A stretch of 64,000 nucleotides of DNA from Streptomyces sp. D2-8 (GTDB lineage Bacteria; Actinomycetota; Actinomycetes; Streptomycetales; Streptomycetaceae). Within the stretch, counting starts at the first letter, position 1. Each line of letters starts with the position of its first letter. Location: NCBI RefSeq assembly GCF_023184515.1, contig NZ_JAAHBP010000004.1:115081-179080 (forward strand), in the 5' to 3' direction. The translations under genes and the position numbers were made by a program. This document shows, in pieces, positions 57,925 to 64,000 of this stretch. The notes under the pieces are model-generated. The model was given only the letters and a program-made list of their open reading frames with translations. It was not told the origin of the DNA and made no database searches.

Positions 57925-59517
57925 TCAGCCTTCGCCGCCGCCCGCGCCGCCCACGACGCCTTCCGTGGTTCCGCCGTCGGCACCGCCCGTGTCGTCCGGC
58001 GGCGTCTGCGGGTCCGTGGGCTCCTCGTCCGTCGGCTCGCCGGTCGGCTCCGCCGAGGTCGGCGGGTCGGACGGCTGGCCGGTGGGCGACTGAGGAGCGC
58101 TCTGCGAGGGCCTGTAGGACGGCGTGTACGACGGCGTCCAGTTGCCGTTGCCGTTGCCCGTGCCGGTCCCGTCGTCCGTGGACGTGTCGGTCGGCTCGTT
58201 CGTCGGCTCGTCGCTCGGGGTCTCGCTGGGCGTCTTCTTCTCGGTCGTCTGCGAGGTGGTCGGCGACTCCTTGGTGCCGGGGCCGTCCTTGTCGCCACCC
58301 GTGTTCTGCAGCGCCAGGGCGACACCCGCCGCGACCGCGATCACCGCGAGCACGGCCAGGATCCACAGCTTGCCGCGGCCGCTGCCCTTGTTGCCGTGGC
58401 CCTCGAAGCCGCCGTCGTCCCCGCCGCCGTAGCCACCCCCGGGCAGGATCGGCGCGGGGATCTGGGTGGTGCCGGAGGCGTCACCGGGGTGGCCCATCAC
58501 GGCCGTGCCGGCGAAGCCGCCCGACGGGGTGTGCCGGCCGTCGTGCATGTCGACCGGGCCGGTGTTCCAGGTGCCGGTGTGGCCGCCCTGGTCGTAGAGC
58601 ATCTGGAGCGCGTACTGGACCAGCCCGCGCATCTCCTCGGCCGTCTGGAAGCGGTCGTCGGGCTCCTTGGCGAGGGAGCGCATGACCAGGCCGTCCAGCT
58701 CCGGCGGGCACGCGTCGGAGGCCTCGGACGGCGGCGTCGGGATGTCCTGGACGTGCTGGTAGACCACGGAGAGCGGGGTCTCGCCGGTGAACGGCGGGCG
58801 CAGCGAGAGCAGTTCGTAGAGCAGGCAGCCCGTCGCGTACAGGTCGGAGCGGTGGTCGACGGCCTTGCCGAGCGCCTGCTCGGGGGAGAGGTACTGCGGG
58901 GTGCCCATGACCATGCCGGTCTGCGTCATCGTCGTGGACGCGCCGTGCAGGGCGCGGGCGATGCCGAAGTCCATCACCTTCACGGCGCCGTTGTGCGTGA
59001 TGATCACGTTGGCGGGCTTGATGTCACGGTGCACGATGCCGTGCTGGTGCGAGTAGGCGAGCGCCTCCAGGACGCCCGAGACGATGATCAGCGCCTGCTC
59101 GGGGCCGGGTGCCTCCGCGTTCAGCAGCAGGTCGCGGATGGTGCGGCCCTCGACGATCTCCATGACGATGTACGGCACGGACTGGCCGCCGACGACGTCC
59201 TCGCCGGAGTCGTACACGGCGACGATCGAGTGGTGGTTGAGACCGGCCACCGACTGGGCCTCGCGCGTGAAGCGCGCCTTGGACACCGGGTCTTCGGCGA
59301 GGTCGGAGCGGAGCAGCTTGACGGCGACGGTGCGTCCGAGACGGACGTCCTCGGCTGCGAACACCTCGGCCATGCCGCCCCGGCCGAGTCTGCGGGTCAG
59401 CCGGTACCGGCCGTCCCCGACCAACCCGCCGTTACCCCAGAGCTCCGGCGCGTCCGACATGCCGCCGCCAGTCGCCTCGGGGTCGGACGGGCCCTGAGCG
59501 CGCTGCTGCTGTGCCAT
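57925..59517 (-). CDS. Membrane Ser/Thr protein kinase (PknB-like, no PASTA)
   Basis: A 530-residue Hanks-type kinase. The P-loop is LGRGGMAEVF (44-53), with Lys67, HRD at 163-165 and DFG at 183-185, and the activation segment MTQTGMVMGTPQYLSPEQAL. One membrane helix (ILAVLAVIAVAAGVALAL) follows a linker, and the outer tail of about 120 residues is Thr/Pro/Glu/Gly-rich with no PASTA domain. It diverges from a second kinase across 347 bp. Its substrate is unknown. Confidence 0.95.
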   Translation of the reverse strand: MAQQQRAQGPSDPEATGGGMSDAPELWGNGGLVGDGRYRLTRRLGRGGMAEVFAAEDVRLGRTVAVKLLRSDLAEDPVSKARFTREAQSVAGLNHHSIVAVYDSGEDVVGGQSVPYIVMEIVEGRTIRDLLLNAEAPGPEQALIIVSGVLEALAYSHQHGIVHRDIKPANVIITHNGAVKVMDFGIARALHGASTTMTQTGMVMGTPQYLSPEQALGKAVDHRSDLYATGCLLYELLSLRPPFTGETPLSVVYQHVQDIPTPPSEASDACPPELDGLVMRSLAKEPDDRFQTAEEMRGLVQYALQMLYDQGGHTGTWNTGPVDMHDGRHTPSGGFAGTAVMGHPGDASGTTQIPAPILPGGGYGGGDDGGFEGHGNKGSGRGKLWILAVLAVIAVAAGVALALQNTGGDKDGPGTKESPTTSQTTEKKTPSETPSDEPTNEPTDTSTDDGTGTGNGNGNWTPSYTPSYRPSQSAPQSPTGQPSDPPTSAEPTGEPTDEEPTDPQTPPDDTGGADGGTTEGVVGGAGGGEG

Positions 59518-59864
59518 CAGTCCTCGCCGTCGTTTCTGCCCGCGGTGCGCGCGGTGTTGTTACGGTCTCCGTCGGCCACGCTACAGCCTCCGCGCAAGCC
59601 TCCGGTCCGGGAAGGGGCGCCGGGACCGGCACAAGACGGACCGGCCATGAAACCTTCACTCCTTACCGTCGTGCAAATTCTGTGTCCCGGCCGTACGCCC
59701 CCTGTAACGCTTACGCGACTCTTCTTTCTCGTACGGTCACGGAACGGGCACCGAGCTTGACGTGTCAGTGCCCTGGGGCAGACTTGGCCGGGAATGGCGG
59801 TTTGGATCAACGACGGATCAGCGACAGTCGGCGGCGCCTGCAGGGGCTACGGGGGACGGGGAAC

Positions 59865-61511
59865 ATGAGCCAGGACGGCGCACAGGGCCAGTACACGGGG
59901 CGGGCGCTCGCCAGTGGCCGCTATCAGTTGCGTGACCTCCTGGGCCAGGGCGGCATGGCCTCGGTGCACCTCGCGTACGACAGCGTGCTCGACCGGCAGG
60001 TCGCCATCAAGACACTTCACACGGATCTCGGACGGGAACAGGCCTTCCGCGAGCGGTTCCGCCGCGAGGCCCAGTCCGTGGCCAAGCTCACGCACACCAA
60101 CATCGTCTCGGTGTTCGACACCGGCGAGGACACCCTCGACGGCATGACGACGCCGTACATCGTCATGGAGTACGTCGAGGGCCGCCCGCTCGGCTCGGTC
60201 CTCGACGAGGACGTGCGGCAGCAGGGCGCGATGCCCGCCGACAAGGCGCTGAAGATCACCGCGGACGTGCTGGCCGCGCTGGAGATCAGCCACGAGATGG
60301 GCCTGGTCCACCGCGACATCAAGCCGGGCAACGTGATGATGACCAAGCGCGCCGTGGTCAAGGTCATGGACTTCGGCATCGCCCGCGCCATGCAGTCCGG
60401 TGTGACCTCGATGACGCAGACCGGCATGGTCGTCGGAACCCCGCAGTACCTCTCGCCCGAGCAGGCCCTCGGCCGCGGTGTGGACGCCCGCTCCGACCTG
60501 TACTCGGTCGGCATCATGCTGTTCCAGCTGGTGACCGGGCGGCTGCCGTTCGAAGCGGACTCGCCGCTGGCCATCGCGTATGCGCACGTGCAGGAGGAGC
60601 CGCCGGTTCCGTCCTCGGTCAACCGCGCGCTGCCCCCGGCCGTGGACGCCCTGATCGCCCGCGCGCTGAAGAAGAACCCGAACGAGCGCTTCCCCAGCGC
60701 CGAGGCCATGCGCGACGAGTGCCTGCGCGTGGCGGCGTCCTTCCAGCCCGCGCCGCCGAGCATCGTCCCGGGCACCCAGTCCCCGAGCGGCGCGGGCGTC
60801 GGCTCGGCCGTGTTCCCTCCGGTCGACCAGGCGACCCCGGCGCCTTCGGGCCAGGTCCAGACGCCGTACCAGCCGACTCCGCCGCCGAACCCGTACGGCA
60901 CGCCCGCCCCGACGGGGCCGTCCCCGGCGTACGGCTATCCGCAGCAGGGCGGCTATCCGACGCCGTCCCCGGCCGGCTACGCCCCGCAGCAGGGCCCGTC
61001 GACGCCGCCGCCGTACAACCTGACGCCCCAGACCGCGGTGGCCTCCCCGGGCGGCGGCAGGAACAACAAGCCGGTGATCATCGGCTCGATCGTCGTGTCC
61101 GTCGTCGCGGTCGGCGGTCTCGTCACGGCGCTGCTGCTGAACGGCGGCAGCGAGGACGACAAGGGCGGTGGCGGCAGCAGCGCGAGTGCCTCGGCCTCGG
61201 CGGAGAAGAAGCCCGGCTACCGCGGGCCGGACACCACGAAGACGATCGACACCGAGGAGTGCACGGAGCCGCGGGAGTCGTACAACGACCCCGACAAGAT
61301 CCAGATCCCGGACTTCAAGTTCAAGAACATCAAGTCGGTCAAGGCCTGTCTCCAGGCGGCCGGCTGGGAACTGAACGAGAAGAAGGTGGACGAGAACACC
61401 TACGGCGACGGCACGGTCATGAACCAGTTCCCGTCCGCCGACACCGACGTCGACCCGGAGGACATGCCCGAGATCGAGCTCAGCGTCTCGACGGGCAACC
61501 CGCCCTCCTGA
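59865..61511 (+). CDS. Membrane Ser/Thr protein kinase with C-terminal PASTA-like domain
   Basis: A 548-residue kinase from ATG 59865, after GGGGGACGGGG. It has LGQGGMASVH (27-36), Lys49, HRD at 149-151, DFG at 169-171 and the activation segment MTQTGMVVGTPQYLSPEQAL. A Pro/Gln/Tyr-rich linker (TPPPNPYGTPAPTGP) leads to one membrane helix (IIGSIVVSVVAVGGLVTALL). The outer part ends in one PASTA-like domain (IQIPDFKFKNIKSVKACLQA, then GTVMNQFPSADTDV). It probably senses cell-wall fragments. The close kinase pair suggests an ancient duplication. Confidence 0.94.
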   Translation: MSQDGAQGQYTGRALASGRYQLRDLLGQGGMASVHLAYDSVLDRQVAIKTLHTDLGREQAFRERFRREAQSVAKLTHTNIVSVFDTGEDTLDGMTTPYIVMEYVEGRPLGSVLDEDVRQQGAMPADKALKITADVLAALEISHEMGLVHRDIKPGNVMMTKRAVVKVMDFGIARAMQSGVTSMTQTGMVVGTPQYLSPEQALGRGVDARSDLYSVGIMLFQLVTGRLPFEADSPLAIAYAHVQEEPPVPSSVNRALPPAVDALIARALKKNPNERFPSAEAMRDECLRVAASFQPAPPSIVPGTQSPSGAGVGSAVFPPVDQATPAPSGQVQTPYQPTPPPNPYGTPAPTGPSPAYGYPQQGGYPTPSPAGYAPQQGPSTPPPYNLTPQTAVASPGGGRNNKPVIIGSIVVSVVAVGGLVTALLLNGGSEDDKGGGGSSASASASAEKKPGYRGPDTTKTIDTEECTEPRESYNDPDKIQIPDFKFKNIKSVKACLQAAGWELNEKKVDENTYGDGTVMNQFPSADTDVDPEDMPEIELSVSTGNPPS

Positions 61512-61530
61512 GGTCCCCCTGACGCGAAAG

Positions 61531-61556
61531 GGCCCGGCAGCTTCGGCTGCCGGGCC
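61531..61556 (+). terminator. Terminator after second kinase
   Basis: An 11-bp stem GGCCCGGCAGC/GCTGCCGGGCC with a TTCG tetraloop and GTTTG after it, 19 bp beyond the stop. Confidence 0.92.
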
Positions 61557-61592
61557 GTTTGGGTATGTGTGGCCTGTGCGGCCTGTGGCCGT

Positions 61593-62132
61593 CTACAGGT
61601 AGGGGCCGCCGGACCGGCCGCCCGGGTGCTGCTCGTCGAGACCGTCGCCGACACCCGGCGGGAGGGCGCGGCGCATCTGCTCCAGCTGGGCGCGGGCCGC
61701 CATCTGCTGGGCGAACAGCGTCGTCTGGATCCCGTGGAAGAGCCCCTCCAGCCAGCCGACCAGCTGGGCCTGCGCGATGCGCAGCTCCGAGTCGCTGGGG
61801 GTCGCCTCGTCCGTGAACGGCAGGGAGAGCCGCTCCAGCTCCTCGACCAGCTCGGGCGCCAGACCGTCCTCCAGCTCCTTCACCGAGCTGGCGTGGATGT
61901 CCTTGAGCCGGACCCGGCTGGCCTCGTCCAGGGGAGCCGCGCGCACTTCCTCCAGCAGCTGCTTGATCATGCTGCCGATCCGCATGACCTTCGCGGGCTG
62001 CTCCACCTGTTCCGTGACCGGGGTCTCGCGGGAGTCCTCGTCGGCGCTGCCGCCACCGAGCGCCATGCCGTCCTGGCCCACGACCAGGATCTGCGGGTTC
62101 TCCGGCGACCTTTCGTTCCTCGGCATCTCCAT
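61593..62132 (-). CDS. bpa: Bacterial proteasome activator (Bpa-like)
   Basis: A 179-residue protein of the Bpa (Rv3780) family, an ATP-independent ring that opens the 20S proteasome. The helical core is VMRIGSMIKQLLEEVRAAPL, RLKDIHASSVKELEDGLAPE, and AQAQLVGWLEGLFHGIQTTL. The very last residues are GGPYL, a variant of the GQYL tail that docks into the alpha-ring. The acidic, disordered start (SADEDSRETPVTEQVEQP) is normal. ATG 62132 was chosen; ATG 62126 and GTG 62150 are alternatives. Confidence 0.9.
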   Translation of the reverse strand: MEMPRNERSPENPQILVVGQDGMALGGGSADEDSRETPVTEQVEQPAKVMRIGSMIKQLLEEVRAAPLDEASRVRLKDIHASSVKELEDGLAPELVEELERLSLPFTDEATPSDSELRIAQAQLVGWLEGLFHGIQTTLFAQQMAARAQLEQMRRALPPGVGDGLDEQHPGGRSGGPYL

Positions 62133-62217
62133 GCCGCCATTCTCTCGCACGCCTGCACCTCACCTCCGTGGTGCCCCCACGCGAGGCTGATCCACCGTGC
62201 TGGAGGAGACGAGTTGG

Positions 62218-62786
62218 TCAGCCCTCGGGTTGCTCCTGCGGGGGCGGTTCCTCCTCGCGGGTGAAACGCAGCAGGCGGGCCTCGCAGTGGTCGAGCCAGC
62301 GGGCCTCGGCCTCGTCCTGGAAGACGAGCTGCTCCAGGACGAGCAGCCGGGCCATCTCCTCGGGGTGCCCGGGCGCGCGGGCCAGGGCCTCGGCACGCTG
62401 CCGCACGTGATCGTGGAGCGCCCGCGCGACATGCCGGCGCTGGGCCTCGACGACCTCCCGTACGTCGACGCCGTCCGCGCCGAGAGCCATCACCAGCTTG
62501 ATCGCCAGCTCGTCGCGCGGCGGGCCGGGTCGTTCCACGGGGCGGTCGTACCAGGCGCGCAGCTCGGCCCGGCCGGACTCGGTGAGCGCGTGCAGCGTCC
62601 GTCCGGCCGCGTCGACGTCGTCGTGGGCGATCATTCCGTCCCGTTCCAGGCGGCTCAGCGTCGTGTAGACCTGCCCGATGTTCAGCGGCCAGGTCCCGCC
62701 GGTGCGGGCCTCGAAGTCGGTGCGCAGGGGAAGCCGTAGCGGGGGCCGGCCGCCAGGAGGGCCAGCAGCCCGTGACGTATCGACAT
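62218..62786 (-). pseudogene. PadR-family regulator with a frameshift
   Basis: ATG 62786 starts MSIRHGLLALLAAGPRYGF, the usual PadR opening. The expected continuation LRTDFEARTGGTWPLNIGQV and YTTLSRLERDGM is in another frame. The frames join at a run of four G (62727-62730; CCCC in the gene), where one missing base would restore a 189-residue PadR protein with its C-terminal helical domain. The total length, 569 bp, is one short of a multiple of three. Either a real mutation or a sequencing error in a homopolymer. Confidence 0.82.
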
Positions 62787-62924
62787 AACCGGATTGTGCA
62801 GCGATTCCGCCCGTCGGCCGAACCCGGAGTGCCGGGATTCCGAGGCGGTGTGAGGCTGATTGCCTGAATATGACCGAACTTGCCGTTTTTGCCCTACCGG
62901 GCACGGCGGGAGGGGGTCACCCAC

Positions 62925-63560
62925 GTGACTCCATGGCTACGCGCACTGCGGGCGACGGGACTGGTGCTCGCCCTGGGGGCCGGCGCGGTCGTCTCACCCT
63001 ACGGATCCGTCCCTTCCCACGGGGCTGTCCTCACGCACGAGGAGGAGGCGGAGGAAGCGGCGGAAGAGGGGGCGGAGGATGGGGCGAGGTCCGGGCCCGT
63101 CACCGCCGCGCCACCCAGGCCCGCCCCCTCGGCCCCGGCGGCGCCATCGGCCCGGACCGCTCCGTCGCCCCGGGCTGATTCATCGTCCCGGTCCGCCTCG
63201 TCGCCCCGGGCGGCATCGGCCCGGGCGGCTTCGTCGACGCCGTCAGCCCTGGCGGTCTCCTCCGCCTCCGGTGAGCCCTCGCGGGCGGGGAGCCGGGCCG
63301 GGGAGGGCCGGGTGCGCCCGGGACGGCCGGAGGACGCCGGGGAGCAACCGGGCGTCGCGGACGCCACGGCCATCCCCGAGGAGCCGCGGGAGACCGCCCC
63401 GGTGCCCTCCGCCCCGGCGGAGCAGCCCGTACGAGAGGCCGCGACCGCCGAACGCCCCGTCGGCCCGGTCCTGCGGATCCTGCCGTTGGGCAGCGGCCTG
63501 GTCCTGATCGGACTGGGGCTGGGCCTGGCGTTCGTCGCGCTGCGGCTGCGTCGGGTCTAG
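62925..63560 (+). CDS. Secreted-type protein with low-complexity body and C-terminal membrane anchor
   Basis: A 211-residue protein. GTG 62925 follows GGGAGGGGG. The N-terminal signal is LRALRATGLVLALGAGAVVS. The body is Glu-rich (EEEAEEAAEEGAEDG) and then Ala/Ser/Pro/Arg-rich, without a fold. The end is a membrane helix, GSGLVLIGLGLGLAFVAL, and a basic tail RLRRV, so the anchored body should stand outside the cell. The anchor lacks an LPxTG motif. The TAG stop lies inside the arm of a long inverted repeat. Function unknown; diverges from the PadR relic. Confidence 0.8.
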   Translation: MTPWLRALRATGLVLALGAGAVVSPYGSVPSHGAVLTHEEEAEEAAEEGAEDGARSGPVTAAPPRPAPSAPAAPSARTAPSPRADSSSRSASSPRAASARAASSTPSALAVSSASGEPSRAGSRAGEGRVRPGRPEDAGEQPGVADATAIPEEPRETAPVPSAPAEQPVREAATAERPVGPVLRILPLGSGLVLIGLGLGLAFVALRLRRV

Positions 63561-63663
63561 GGGGCTTCTGATGGATCGCCGCGGAAGAAGGAGCGGCGTT
63601 CGGTGGGTGCTCTCGGCGTGCCGGGCGTCGCGACGCCGCGGAGATCCATCAGAAGCCCCCTAG
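63557..63663. repeat. Long inverted repeat spanning a stop codon
   Basis: The arms 63557-63577 and 63643-63663 are perfect 21-bp complements (each begins CTAGGGGGCTTCTGATGG when read inward). One mismatch later they extend to 28 bp (to 63584 and from 63636), leaving a 51-base middle. The left arm contains the TAG stop of the preceding gene. It may be a terminator or a small mobile inverted-repeat element. Confidence 0.85.
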
Positions 63664-64000
63664 GGGAGGCCGCGAGCGCCGCGCGGGTGCGATGGGGCTG
63701 CCGCCGGGGTCCTGCGCCCTGCGGGTGCGGTGAAACCGGCGGGTGGGACGAGTCCGGCCGCGCGGGTCGGACACCCCGTCGCAGCGAACCCGGCGACGGG
63801 GCATGCCACTGCCGGGGTCCGGCGCCGGGCCCCGGCCCACCGTCGGGAGAGGGCGCCACGGGCCCGGCGGTGGGTGTCAGGCGCCCCCGGGGGCGATCAG
63901 CAGGGACCTTGCCGACATGGCCGCTCTCCTCCACACCCGGTGGAGGGGTCGGCAGCGGTCGCTACGCAGGTGCGATGGAGCTGCCGGGGTCCGGCGCCGG
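63664..64000. other. Right-edge region without a confident gene
   Basis: Apart from the 13-codon frame and its hairpin, only GC-rich repetitive sequence is seen. CTGCCGGGGTCCGGCGCCGG occurs exactly twice, at 63809-63828 and at 63981-64000, where the window ends. A looser copy is near 63690-63716. Confidence 0.5.
63877..63918 (-). CDS. Possible 13-residue leader peptide
   Basis: ATG 63918 follows an excellent ribosome site, GGAGGAGAG, and encodes MSARSLLIAPGGA before a TGA. The ribosome site lies partly in a hairpin (CCTCCAC/GTGGAGG, 63928-63946). No downstream gene follows on this strand before the inverted repeat, so this may be a chance frame. Confidence 0.25.
   Translation of the reverse strand: MSARSLLIAPGGA

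Noticed and set aside
1..64000. CRISPR arrays, tRNA, rRNA, phage integrase or intact IS elements
   Set aside because: No spacer-repeat series, cloverleaf or transposase/integrase motif was recognised on either strand; the only mobile-element traces are the Rpn-like fragment and the inverted repeat at 63557.

Overview
The window is a stretch of linear-chromosome DNA from a Streptomyces (or very close actinomycete). The evidence is very high GC with G/C at almost every third codon position, frequent GTG and TTG starts, and actinomycete-specific families: DUF397, WhiJ-type XRE/DUF5753 regulators, DUF6458, a mycothiol-dependent isomerase, a Bpa-type proteasome activator and an oriC-proximal parS site. 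The order phoX-like, metG, aspS, acyl-CoA dehydrogenase, M18 peptidase, DD-peptidase, bkdCBA, two Ser/Thr kinases and Bpa is, from memory, the same as in the SCO3790-SCO3822 part of the S. coelicolor chromosome. I saw no rRNA, tRNA, CRISPR array or intact insertion sequence.

Bases 1-5500 look accessory. They hold an XRE-TPR regulator cut by the window edge, a divergent 50-aa exported peptide, a short coiled-coil protein with a DUF3592-like membrane protein, a NIF3/CutA-like protein, a WhiJ-type cluster (XRE-DUF5753, two DUF397, divergent HATPase) and a small secreted protein. Bases 5613-11088 form one minus-strand operon: a degenerate caspase-like protein, an EACC1 protein, a caspase with a membrane helix, a solute-binding-like region and a vWA domain, and a solute-binding lipoprotein. 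This is the most unusual system here. It looks like a membrane-spanning sensor with a caspase effector inside the cell.

Bases 11400-16200 carry two membrane proteins, a MocR-type regulator divergent from an alpha/beta hydrolase with a clear direct-repeat operator between them, and a membrane-anchored EEP-family hydrolase. Bases 16356-24000 hold a Tat-exported PhoX phosphatase with a PHO box, a vWA protein with a long Ala/Pro/Glu/Lys arm, metG and a PH-domain protein. Bases 23700-26200 hold a secreted metalloprotease with a lipoprotein, convergent to an ECF sigma factor and its membrane partner; the lipoprotein and the partner share an outer domain.

Bases 26676-43400 mix core and transport genes: an MFS permease, two exported intradiol dioxygenases, aspS with a parS site in its leader, a PAS-GAF-PP2C-HATPase switch protein, an AI-2E family permease, a pirin, a DHA2 efflux pump with a divergent TetR regulator and repeated operators, SseB, an acyl-CoA dehydrogenase and an M18 aminopeptidase. 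At 43402-44270 two decayed genes (NHL-repeat thioredoxin and AraC type) meet at a deletion junction. Bases 44267-53645 hold a LURP-like protein, a nitrilase-family amidase, a maleylpyruvate-isomerase-family protein, a methyltransferase, a GntR-MFS pair, a K15-type DD-peptidase, a Tat-exported protein and a DUF1906 protein.

Bases 53877-57499 are the branched-chain 2-oxo acid dehydrogenase operon bkdA-bkdB-bkdC with a palindromic candidate operator upstream. Two divergent Ser/Thr kinases, a Bpa-type proteasome activator, a frameshifted PadR regulator and a signal-peptide/TM-anchored protein that ends in a long inverted repeat complete the window. Many genes end at perfect GC-rich hairpins, listed individually.
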